A DNA stretch of 64,000 bases from Ideonella sp. (GTDB lineage: Bacteria > Pseudomonadota > Gammaproteobacteria > Burkholderiales > Burkholderiaceae_C): NCBI GenBank assembly GCA_015075165.1, contig JABTUY010000001.1:372001-436000 (forward strand), written 5' to 3'. Of this stretch, positions 49,093 to 56,844 are shown one piece after another. The translations under genes were made by a program, and so were the position numbers. Numbering within the stretch: the stretch's first letter is position 1; each line of letters starts with the position of its first letter. The notes under the pieces were generated by a model that made no database searches, was not told where the DNA came from, and saw nothing but the letters and a program-made list of their open reading frames with translations.

Positions 49093-50445
49093 CTACGCAC
49101 TGCCGGCGGCAGCGGCCGCGTCGTGCCCATCGGTCGCGATGCGGCGCGACTCGATGTAGTAGCGCTTCTCGTGCGCCGCGCCGATGGAGAAAGTCTTGCG
49201 CGGTGTCGGCCCGTCGTGCACCACCCGCCGCATCAGCTCGGCCTTGCCGAGCGGTGCGAAGTGCACGCCGAGACGGTCACCGTGCCGCGTCAGGCGTTCG
49301 AGCGTGTCGTCACCGTGCACGTAGTCGACCTCACGCGCGCCGCCATCGGCGACGAACGCATCGATCACCGGCTGCCATGTCGCCACCGCCAGCGGCGCCG
49401 GCGGCGACACGATCTCCACCACCGTGCGGTGCGCGTCGGGTCCGAGCAAGCCGGCCACGACGCGCCCTTGCGTCGCGGCCGCCGACACCTGCGCGCGCAG
49501 CTGCGCCGCCGACGCCACGTCAGTGCAGCGCAGCCGCGCACCGAACGTCTGCACCAGCGCGGCACGCAGGTCGCCCGTCACGCCGAGCAGCAACCGGTGG
49601 ATGGCCGCGAAATCGAGCGCGGGATCGTGGATGTTCACCACTTCCACCAGCGCCCAGCGGCTCGGATGGTCGGCCGCCAGCCCAGTCTTGGCGGCATCCC
49701 AGATCGCCTTCGCGGCGGCCAGCGAGTGGTTGCCGTCGCCCACCGCGAATAGCAGCGGCGGCGTGCCCGCGGCGACGCCGTAGCGCGCGGCGAACGCCTG
49801 CGGCGCGGCCAGCGCCCGCAATGCGTGCACGGCGCGTGCGCCGCGCGCGGCGCCGACCGCAAACCCGGCGACATGGCCGCCGCCGCACATCAGCTCGCCG
49901 TCGTAGAGCATCGGCAGCGCACCGCGCACGGCCGCCAGCGGCTCGATCACCGTGCGCTGCGGGTCGTCGATCAGCACGATGACGTGCGGCAGCTCGAGTG
50001 CCGCCCCGCGGCGCACCGCGATGCGCGGTGCCAGCCGCGCGACGATGGTGCCCTCGGTCGGCCGGATCAGGCTGGTCGAGCCCGCGCGATGATCGTAGTG
50101 CTCGAGGTCGAGCTCGAGCATCAGGCCGTGCCGTGTGCGGCCGCCGACGTTGCGCTCGACCAGCACCGCACCGTCGTGCGCGGCGAACAACCCCTGCTCT
50201 AGGTAGCGCCGCATCGCCTGCTGGATGCGCGCAATGCGCAGCGGCTCGTCGGTCGTGCCCAGGGCCGCCTCGGGGAGGATCAGGTGCAGCGTCGAAGGGG
50301 CGTCGCCGACGATGCGCGCCACCCGCTCCCAGTAGTCGGGCTCGGCGGTGTGCTGGTCGCAGGCGATCACCGCCCACTTGCGCAGGTCGATGCCTTGCCG
50401 CGGCAGCAGCAGGCGCGGCAGACGAAAGCCGCTGGCTTCAGCCAT
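49093..50445 (-). CDS. DUF1015 family protein
   Basis: A 450-residue protein with the DUF1015 layout: RQGIDLRKWAVIACDQHTAE and PDYWERVARIVGDAPSTLHL at the N-terminus, and in the middle LLFAVGDGNHSLAAAKAIWD, where the GDGNH motif is invariant in the family. C-terminal words are VDYVHGDDTLERL and GPTPRKTFSIGAAHEKRYYI. The reaction is not known. The start at 50445 is clean. It is followed on the same strand, 72 bases upstream, by a short-chain dehydrogenase gene. Confidence 0.9.
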   Translation of the reverse strand: MAEASGFRLPRLLLPRQGIDLRKWAVIACDQHTAEPDYWERVARIVGDAPSTLHLILPEAALGTTDEPLRIARIQQAMRRYLEQGLFAAHDGAVLVERNVGGRTRHGLMLELDLEHYDHRAGSTSLIRPTEGTIVARLAPRIAVRRGAALELPHVIVLIDDPQRTVIEPLAAVRGALPMLYDGELMCGGGHVAGFAVGAARGARAVHALRALAAPQAFAARYGVAAGTPPLLFAVGDGNHSLAAAKAIWDAAKTGLAADHPSRWALVEVVNIHDPALDFAAIHRLLLGVTGDLRAALVQTFGARLRCTDVASAAQLRAQVSAAATQGRVVAGLLGPDAHRTVVEIVSPPAPLAVATWQPVIDAFVADGGAREVDYVHGDDTLERLTRHGDRLGVHFAPLGKAELMRRVVHDGPTPRKTFSIGAAHEKRYYIESRRIATDGHDAAAAAGSA

Positions 50446-50517
50446 GCGCGATGGTACCGAGCCGCCGCGCTGGATCGCCGCTCGTGCCGATCCCGTCGGT
50501 CGCGCAACGACTCGCCG

Positions 50518-51333
50518 TCACGCCGGTGCGTGCCAGCCGGCGTCGACCCACAGTTCGCCGCTGACTGCGGCGTTGGCGAGCATGAAGCAGATCGCGTCGG
50601 CGATCTCCTCGGGTTTGATCAGGCGGCCGAGCTGCGTGAACGGCAGGATGTTCTTCGCCACGTAGTCGGCGCCCATCGCACGCACCATCGGCGTGTCGGT
50701 GAAGCCGGGGTGGATCACGCTGCAGCGCACACCGTGGAACATCGCCTCCTTCATGATCGTGGCCGCCGCGCCTTCGAGACCGGCCTTGGTGCTGGCATAG
50801 GCGATCTGGCCGCGGTTGCCCTGCGACGAGATCGAGCCGATGAACACCACCGAGCCCTGGATGCCCTCGGCGGGCTGCCAGCGTTTCAGGCTCGTGGCGG
50901 CACGCGCCTCGGCGATGCGCGCGATCATCTCCAGCGCCCAGTACACCGGCGCGATCAGGTTCACGTCGACCACCAGCTTGAACTGCTCGAGCGGATAGAT
51001 GCGCGCCTTGCCGCTGTGCTTGTCGATGCGCACCGCAAGGTCGTCGCGCGTGATGCCGGCGGCGGGCACGCACAGCGACACCGGACCGTGCCGGCGGTCG
51101 ATCGCATCGAACACCGAGGCGCGAAACCCCTCGTCGGTGGTGTCGCCGCGAAACGGCAGCGCGAACGTGCGCCCGGCGGCGGCGTTCAACTCGGCCGCGA
51201 CATCGTCGATGCCCGGGCTCTGGTCCACCAGGGCCACCGCGGCCACGCCGCGCCGCGCCAGCGCCGCCGCCACCGCGCGGCCGATGCCGCTGGCGCCGCC
51301 GGTGATCACGGCGACCCGATTCGAGAGTTCCAT
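50518..51333 (-). CDS. Short-chain dehydrogenase/reductase
   Basis: A 271-residue SDR. NAD(P) motif TGGASGIGRAVAAALARRG; NAG-like motif replaced by VPAAGITRDD; active-site Ser in VVFIGSISSQG and the YxxxK pair in IAYASTKAGLEG. The loop around residues 100-125 (RIDKHSGKARIYPLEQFK) is longer than usual. An acidic residue after the second beta-strand (VALVDQS) favours NAD over NADP. The substrate is unknown. It is read in the same direction as the DUF1015 gene. Confidence 0.92.
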   Translation of the reverse strand: MELSNRVAVITGGASGIGRAVAAALARRGVAAVALVDQSPGIDDVAAELNAAAGRTFALPFRGDTTDEGFRASVFDAIDRRHGPVSLCVPAAGITRDDLAVRIDKHSGKARIYPLEQFKLVVDVNLIAPVYWALEMIARIAEARAATSLKRWQPAEGIQGSVVFIGSISSQGNRGQIAYASTKAGLEGAAATIMKEAMFHGVRCSVIHPGFTDTPMVRAMGADYVAKNILPFTQLGRLIKPEEIADAICFMLANAAVSGELWVDAGWHAPA

Positions 51334-51411
51334 GCGCCCTCCGTTGCGAAGCGCCGCAGTGTAGTGCGCGCCTCGCGACCCGCGAGCGCGGCCGCATCGG
51401 CAGTCGACGAA

Positions 51412-51906
51412 TCAAAAGCTGACGAACGCGGTGTCAGGCGTCGGCGGCCTGTGCGCCATCGTGATGCGAAACAGCTCCTCGTCGGACTCGCGCAGCCGGC
51501 GGCTCATCTCGCGCCCGATGTTCATCTGGATCAGCGCGAACTGCTCGACGTTGTGCTCGAACAGCCGGTACAGGTGCGCCGGGGTCAGCGCCATCGCGCG
51601 ACAATCGACCTCGGCACGCACCGACGCACTGCGCGGAAACAGGTCGAGCAACGCCATCTCGCCGAAGCAATCGCCCGCCCGCAGGTGGCGCAGCAGCAGC
51701 TCGCGACCGTCGCAGTCCTTCAGCACCGCGACGCGGCCGGACTCGAGCACATACATGCAATCGGCCGGATCGCGCTCGCGGAAGAAGTGCTGGCCGGCCG
51801 GCACCGCGACCGTCGGCACCGGCTCGAGCAGCACCTGCAGCGCACGCTCGTCGATGCCGCCGAAGATCGGCATTTGCTGCAGCAGTTCCATGCGCATCGT
51901 CGGCAT
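51412..51906 (-). CDS. Stand-alone cyclic-nucleotide-binding domain protein
   Basis: A 164-residue protein that is one cyclic-nucleotide-binding domain with a helical tail. The phosphate-binding cassette is intact: CFGEMALLDLFPRSASVRA, with Glu83 and Arg92 at the positions that hold the ribose hydroxyl and the phosphate. There is no helix-turn-helix, so it is not a transcription factor of the Crp type. The C-terminal helices (FALIQMNIGREMSRRLRESD) may dimerise or contact a partner. It is divergent from the FHA-cyclase gene with 92 bases between them, so both may share a promoter region. It may be a reader or buffer of the cyclase product. Confidence 0.85.
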   Translation of the reverse strand: MPTMRMELLQQMPIFGGIDERALQVLLEPVPTVAVPAGQHFFRERDPADCMYVLESGRVAVLKDCDGRELLLRHLRAGDCFGEMALLDLFPRSASVRAEVDCRAMALTPAHLYRLFEHNVEQFALIQMNIGREMSRRLRESDEELFRITMAHRPPTPDTAFVSF

Positions 51907-51998
51907 CGCCTGTCTCCCGTGGCCGCTGGGCCGTGGCCGAGTGTAGGCGCGCGCCGCGCCGGCCTAGAATCCCCCGCATCGCCCTGCCGGACACCCGC

Positions 51999-52868
51999 AT
52001 GTCCATCGAACGACTCGCAAACATTGCAGTGCTGTTCGCCGACATCACGGGCAGCTCGCGGCTGTTCGTCGAAGTGGGCGACGAGCGTGCGCGCGAGATC
52101 GTCGCCGACACGCTGAACACCTGGTCGCATCTGGCCGCCAGCCACGGCGGCCACGTGGTGCAGCTGCGCGGCGACGGCATGCTGTGCACCTTCGCGTCGG
52201 TCGATGCCGCGCTGGCCGCCGCAGTGGCGCTGCGCGAGCTGCCGTACGGGCCGCCGCTGTCGATGCACGCCGGCATCCACGCCGGCGCGGTGCAGCAGGA
52301 AGCCGACCAGCTCTACGGCGACGTGGTGAACATCGCGGCACGCATGGCCGACATCGCGCGCCGTTTCGAGATCGTGCTGACGCACGCCGCCGCGCAGCAG
52401 CTGTCGCAGCCCGACCGGCGCGACCTGCGGCTGATCCGCCAGGTGCCGGTGAAGGGCCAGGCGCGGCCGATCGACATCTGCCTGCTGGCCTACGACGAGG
52501 CCCATTCCACCGAGTACCGGCCGCCCGACCAGACCAAGACCTTCGTCACCGCGCTCGAACTGTGCCACGGCGTCCGGCGCGTGGTGGTCGACGCCGGCTC
52601 CAGCGTGTGCCTGATCGGCCGCGATGCCGATTGCACCCTGCAGGTCGACCACCGCCTCGTCTCGCGCCGCCATGCGTCGGTGGAGCGCGTGTCGGGCAAG
52701 TTCTTCCTGCACGACCACAGCACCAACGGCACCTACGTCGACGACGGCGGCGGCGCCGTGCTGGTGCAGCGCGAGGTGGTGCAGCTCAAGGGCCAGGGGG
52801 TGATCTCGCTCGGCGCGACGCCGCAGGACAACACCGACCAGCTGATCCGCTTCGCGATCGGGCTGTAG
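51999..52868 (+). CDS. Class III nucleotide cyclase fused to an FHA domain (Pycsar-like cyclase candidate)
   Basis: A 289-residue cytoplasmic protein. Residues 5-165 are a class III cyclase: metal ligands Asp15 (VLFADITGSS) and Asp59 (LRGDGMLCTF), transition-state residues Asn111 and Arg115 (DVVNIAARM). The positions that normally read adenine, a Lys before the GDG loop and an Asp before the VN motif, both appear to be Gln (Gln55 and Gln104) by eye alignment. Residues 195-285 are an FHA domain with its phosphothreonine site intact: GRDADC, SRRHAS and NGTYVDD. The ATG at 51999 was chosen, since the 22 codons upstream are basic and Pro-rich. A PycTM-type membrane protein gene follows after 30 bases; a cyclic-nucleotide-binding protein is divergent. 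The product could be a cyclic purine or pyrimidine nucleotide. Confidence 0.9.
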   Translation: MSIERLANIAVLFADITGSSRLFVEVGDERAREIVADTLNTWSHLAASHGGHVVQLRGDGMLCTFASVDAALAAAVALRELPYGPPLSMHAGIHAGAVQQEADQLYGDVVNIAARMADIARRFEIVLTHAAAQQLSQPDRRDLRLIRQVPVKGQARPIDICLLAYDEAHSTEYRPPDQTKTFVTALELCHGVRRVVVDAGSSVCLIGRDADCTLQVDHRLVSRRHASVERVSGKFFLHDHSTNGTYVDDGGGAVLVQREVVQLKGQGVISLGATPQDNTDQLIRFAIGL

Positions 52869-52898
52869 CGAGCCCGCGCGCAACCGCCGAGGAGCCGC

Positions 52899-53459
52899 AT
52901 GTCCACCGTCACTGCCACCGGGGCCGCCGAGCCGCGCAGCGTCGGCCCGCTGCCGCTCACCGCCGACCAGCTGCTGCGCTCGCAGGAGAGTACGCTCGCA
53001 CGCCTGGTGGCGACCGGCACGATCGCCGACTCGCGCAGCGGGCTGGTGATCTCGTCGAACATCGGCATGCTCGGCGCGCTGGTGGCGTCGCTGTCGGGCA
53101 AGACGCTGCTGGCCGCCGGCGCGGGGCTGTGGCTGGTGGCCGCGCTCACCGCGGCAGCCTGCGCGGCCAGCATCGCGATGGCCGCGGTGGCGGCGTTTCC
53201 GCGGCCGGGCCGTCAATCGGATTCGCTGGTGTTCTTCGGCAGCATCGCCGAGATGCCGCTGGATACCTACTTCGATCGCCTGCGCACGGTGCCACAGATG
53301 GATCTCGCACGCGACCTCGCCGATCAGTGCCACCGTGTGGCCGAGCTGGCGGCGCTGAAGTTCCGCTGGGTGCGCCGCGCGATGGTGACGATGATCGCCG
53401 CGGCGGTGCCGTGGCTCGTGTGCCTGCAGTGGGTGGGCCACCTGCGCCTGCCCGGCTGA
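52899..53459 (+). CDS. PycTM-type (Pycsar effector domain) membrane protein
   Basis: A 186-residue protein with GAGGAG before its ATG. After a polar N-terminus comes a helix TLARLVATGTIADSRSGLV, where AD(S)xS is the place of the AD(T/S)K motif of the Pycsar effector TM domain. TM1 is at about 50-66 and TM2 at 74-100 (VAALTAAACAASIAMAAVAA). The conserved LVFFGSIAEMPLDTYFDRL follows, then a helix DLARDLADQCHRVAELAALK and TM3 (AMVTMIAAAVPWLVCLQW). In known systems PycTM binds cyclic nucleotide and damages the inner membrane to abort infection. The gene is 30 bases behind an FHA-cyclase gene. Identification is by recognised pattern, without a search; a housekeeping role is possible. Confidence 0.75.
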   Translation: MSTVTATGAAEPRSVGPLPLTADQLLRSQESTLARLVATGTIADSRSGLVISSNIGMLGALVASLSGKTLLAAGAGLWLVAALTAAACAASIAMAAVAAFPRPGRQSDSLVFFGSIAEMPLDTYFDRLRTVPQMDLARDLADQCHRVAELAALKFRWVRRAMVTMIAAAVPWLVCLQWVGHLRLPG

Positions 53460-53519
53460 AGCGGCGCTCGGGCGTGTCGAGTGGCGGCGCGGCCTGTGCA
53501 GCGGCCGCGCCGCCGGTCG

Positions 53520-55091
53520 TTATGTGGCCGTGCCGGCCGGCCGTTGCGTGGCCGTGCCGCCGGGCCGCTGCGCGGCCGTGCGGCCCGCGTGTGCGCGGTC
53601 GAGCGACGATGCCAGGAACAGCGTCTTCAGCAGCGCACGGTTGATCTCCAGCGGCTCGACGAACGCTTCGTCGGCAGCGGCACGGATCTCGGACGCCACC
53701 TCGGATTCGATCGCCTGCGCCAGCGCCAGCAGCGGGTGGTAGGGCCCGCTGCCGTTGACGATCGCCGCGCGCACGCGCTCGGGCACATCCAGCGTGCCCA
53801 GCGTCTCGACCAGCGGTTTGCCGAAGCTGCGGTCGAGCAGCGAGAAGACGCCGCACATGAACAGCTCGCCGCGCGTCTCGGTGCTGGCCGATGCCGCCGC
53901 CAGGTGGCGCATCAGCAGCCCGCGGCGCAGCGCCGCGAAGTTCACCGGCCGCAGCCGCATGTCGCCACCGGTGCGCGCGAGCATGCCGGCCAGCCAGCGG
54001 CGCAGCGGTTGCGCGCCGAGCAGCGAGATCGCCTGGTCGAACGAGCCGGCCTCGAGCCGCAGCTGGCCGGGCGCCGCGGCCTGCACGTGGCGCATCAGCT
54101 CGAACGCCAACAATGGGTCTCGCATCAGCGTCTCGTCGAGCCGCTGCGCGTTGCTGCCCTGCTCGAGATGCTCGATCAGCGCCAGCACCACTTCCACATC
54201 GGGCCGCGCTTGCAACGGTGCCAGCTCGGGCTCGTGCAGCGGCCAGCCGATCACCGCGATGGCACCGCGCTCGAAGCTGTGCCGCAACTGCGCCATCGTG
54301 CGCACGCCACCCTGGATGTGCGCAATGCTGCGCGCCGCTGTGTGCGCCGGTGCCAGCGCCGTCAGGCGGCGATCGTCCGCATAGTCGATCAACGCCCACT
54401 TGAAGCACGGCAGCACCTCACGCGGCAGCTCGCGCGTCGGTCGGCCCTTCAGCAGCAGCAGGTTGCCGCGCGACGCCAACTCGCGCAGCACCGCGCTGTT
54501 GGCCGGCTCGGCAGCGACGAACCACGGCACCTCCATCATCACGTTGCGATTCGGCCGCGCGCGCAGCAGTTCGGCCAGCATCAGCTCGGACGTGACGTTC
54601 AACACCACCAGGCCGCCGTGCTCGGGCCAGACCTCGCCGATCGCCTGCAGCAGCTCGTCGACGTCGGGCGTCACGCCGATGCGCAGCGGCACCACGGTGA
54701 GCCGGGTGGCGATCACGGCCTCCGAGGGGTCGATCACCGGCGCATAGCCGAGCACCACCTTGCCGAGCACGCGGCTGCTCGCCGCGCTCATCGTGAACAC
54801 CGTGGCCGGCCCGGCCGGCGCACCGGCGGCCGCCCGCTGGCGCGCCACATGCCGCGCCGCCTGCAGATCGGTGCGCGCCGCGGCCTGCTCGATGCTCGTC
54901 TCGAGCCAATCGAAATCGGTCAGCGTTTGCCCGGGCGCCGTGGTCGCACCGGCCGTGACGGGCGTCCGGGGTGCCGCCTTCGCCGCGGCGGGCGATGTGG
55001 ATCGCGTCGTGGCGCTGGCCACGGCGGACGCCGCGGTGCGCGCGGCATGCGCTGGCACATGCGGTGACAGGGCCGGAGGATTCTTGGTCAT
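53520..55091 (-). CDS. EAL-like/HDOD-domain signalling protein (YuxH type)
   Basis: A 523-residue protein. The first 100 residues are Ala/Thr-rich and probably disordered. Residues 110-310 resemble a degenerate EAL domain (GKVVLGYAPVIDPSEAVIAT, MMEVPWFVAAEPAN, WALIDYADDRRLTAL) without the full catalytic set. Residues 320-490 are an HDOD domain (LIEHLEQGSNAQRLDETLM, DPLLAFELMRHVQA, AISLLGAQPLRRWLAGML). Such YuxH-type proteins act in c-di-GMP-linked or stress signalling. The C-terminal tail carries a Thr/Ala/Arg/Pro repeat (QRPGGTATQRPAGTAT) from tandem DNA repeats at 53520-53585. It converges on the PycTM gene. Confidence 0.88.
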   Translation of the reverse strand: MTKNPPALSPHVPAHAARTAASAVASATTRSTSPAAAKAAPRTPVTAGATTAPGQTLTDFDWLETSIEQAAARTDLQAARHVARQRAAAGAPAGPATVFTMSAASSRVLGKVVLGYAPVIDPSEAVIATRLTVVPLRIGVTPDVDELLQAIGEVWPEHGGLVVLNVTSELMLAELLRARPNRNVMMEVPWFVAAEPANSAVLRELASRGNLLLLKGRPTRELPREVLPCFKWALIDYADDRRLTALAPAHTAARSIAHIQGGVRTMAQLRHSFERGAIAVIGWPLHEPELAPLQARPDVEVVLALIEHLEQGSNAQRLDETLMRDPLLAFELMRHVQAAAPGQLRLEAGSFDQAISLLGAQPLRRWLAGMLARTGGDMRLRPVNFAALRRGLLMRHLAAASASTETRGELFMCGVFSLLDRSFGKPLVETLGTLDVPERVRAAIVNGSGPYHPLLALAQAIESEVASEIRAAADEAFVEPLEINRALLKTLFLASSLDRAHAGRTAAQRPGGTATQRPAGTAT

Positions 55092-55238
55092 GGTGCAGGG
55101 ATCGTTTGGTGCGCGCGCTCGACCTCCGGACTTTCGGCGATGTCGCGCACACCCTGAAGGTGCGCCATGCAACAGGTGCCAACTTTGTCGCGCCCGTTGC
55201 GATCGGATCGGCCCGAAGCGCTCGATCAGAATGGCGCC

Positions 55239-56390
55239 ATGACCCCGCCGAGGTCCCCAGGGCCCCTGCTTCGCGCCCGCGGTGCCGCCCGCGTGTGGCT
55301 CGCCATCGCCGGCAGCGCGACGCTGAGCGCCTGTTCGCTGCCGGGCCGCATTGAGGAACCCGCCGGACTCGGGCCGACCGAGGCGCGCGCGGCGATCCTG
55401 CGCGTGCTGCCCGCCAGCACCACCGACCGCACCGGCTGGGCCACCGACATCCACGCCGCGTTAAGCGCACTCGAGCTGCCCTCGACGCCGCAGAACCTGT
55501 GCGCGGTGCTCGCGGTGACCGAACAGGAGTCGAGCTTCCAGGCCGACCCGGTGGTGCCAGGGCTGCCGGCCATCGCGTGGAAGGAGATCGACCGCCGCGC
55601 CGAGAGCGCCGGCGTGCCAAAGTTCGCGCTGCGCGCCGCGCTCGGCCTCACGTCGCCCGACGGCCGCAGCTATGCGCAGCGCATCGATGCGGTGAAGACC
55701 GAGCGCCAGCTCAGCGAGATCTTCGACGACTTCGTCGGTATGGTGCCGCTGGGCAAGACCTTCCTCGCCAGCCGCAACCCGGTGCGCACCGGCGGGCCGA
55801 TGCAGGTGAGCATCGCGTTCGCCGAGGCGCAGGTACGCTCGCGCGACTACCCGTACCCGATGGCGGGCTCGGTGCGGCGCGAGGTGTTCACGCGCCGTGG
55901 CGGCCTGTACTTCGGCACCGCGCACCTGCTGGCCTATGACGCGCCGTACGACCAGCTGCTGTACCGCTATGCCGATTTCAACGCCGGGCGCTACGCCAGC
56001 CGCAACGCCGCGTTCCAGCACGCGGTGGCGGTGGCCTCGGGCCTGCCGGTGACGCCCGACGGCGACCTGCTGCCGCACGCTGCCGGCGCGCCGCGCGGCG
56101 AAACCGAACGCGCCGCGCTGACGCTGGCCGCGCGGCTCGCGATGAGCGAGACCGACATCCACCGCGACCTGTCGCGCGGTGACGAGGCCCGGTTCTCGGA
56201 CTCGACGCTGTACGAGCGCGTCTTCGCCTATGCCGAGCGGCTCGATCGGCGCGCGCTGCCGCGCGCCGCGATGCCGAAGATCGACCTCAAGAGCCCCAAG
56301 TTCACGCGTCGGCTGACCACCGAATGGTTCGCCAACCGCGTAGACGAGCGCCACCGACGCTGCATGGCCCGCATCGGCGCGCCCGACTGA
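55239..56390 (+). CDS. DUF1615 lipoprotein
   Basis: A 383-residue protein from the ATG at 55239. The signal ends in a lipobox (SATLSACSL). The DUF1615 domain follows: LCAVLAVTEQESSFQADPVV, GVPKFALRAALGLTSPDGRS, NPVRTGGPMQVSIAFAEAQV and RRGGLYFGTAHLLAYDAPYD. The words TEQES and GGPMQVS resemble the catalytic Glu region of lysozyme-like lytic transglycosylases, so a role in cell-wall turnover at the outer membrane is likely. Divergent from the HDOD gene. Confidence 0.88.
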   Translation: MTPPRSPGPLLRARGAARVWLAIAGSATLSACSLPGRIEEPAGLGPTEARAAILRVLPASTTDRTGWATDIHAALSALELPSTPQNLCAVLAVTEQESSFQADPVVPGLPAIAWKEIDRRAESAGVPKFALRAALGLTSPDGRSYAQRIDAVKTERQLSEIFDDFVGMVPLGKTFLASRNPVRTGGPMQVSIAFAEAQVRSRDYPYPMAGSVRREVFTRRGGLYFGTAHLLAYDAPYDQLLYRYADFNAGRYASRNAAFQHAVAVASGLPVTPDGDLLPHAAGAPRGETERAALTLAARLAMSETDIHRDLSRGDEARFSDSTLYERVFAYAERLDRRALPRAAMPKIDLKSPKFTRRLTTEWFANRVDERHRRCMARIGAPD

Positions 56391-56409
56391 ACGGCGGCGC
56401 GTGCTGCGG

Positions 56410-56610
56410 CTACGGGGCGGGAGCTTCGAGCAGGTCGTGCTCGACGAACACCACGTCGTGCGGCACCGCCGCCATCTCGTTGCAGCGGCAGGCGATGCCA
56501 CCGGCATCGCAATCGTCGTCGTGGCCCCAGGGTTGATCGGGGTGCTCGTCGCACAGCCAGCCCGAGCCCGCGCAGCGCGCGCACATCAATCGCAGTTGTC
56601 TTCGCTTCAT
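56410..56610 (-). CDS. Small cysteine-rich protein (probable zinc binder)
   Basis: A 66-residue protein. MCARCAGSGWLCDEHPDQPW and CDAGGIACRCNEMAA contain three Cys pairs (CxxC, CxxH-like and CxC), and the layout CARCxGxGWxCxxHPxxPWGHD recurs in small proteins of many Proteobacteria. The start may be at 56610 or at the Met at 56586. Zinc binding is inferred; the function is unknown. The 234-base gap 56611-56844 upstream, towards the AraC gene, has no other gene. Confidence 0.65.
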   Translation of the reverse strand: MKRRQLRLMCARCAGSGWLCDEHPDQPWGHDDDCDAGGIACRCNEMAAVPHDVVFVEHDLLEAPAP

Positions 56611-56844
56611 CGCCCACCCCCGAACCGCTGCGCTGAATCGTATCGGCGCGGCGCGCGCGCAGCCAGTGGACAGGGTGTGCATCTGCTGTGGAAATCGCTT
56701 GCACAACTCGGGCCGCCGGCGCCGCTGCCACGAACTGCACAGGATCGCGATAGCGCCCGCCCAGCGGCCGACGCAGCATCGCACATCACCCACCGCGGCG
56801 CGGCGCGTCTGCGGCCGCGCTGCTGCTATGGGACACTGCCTGCG

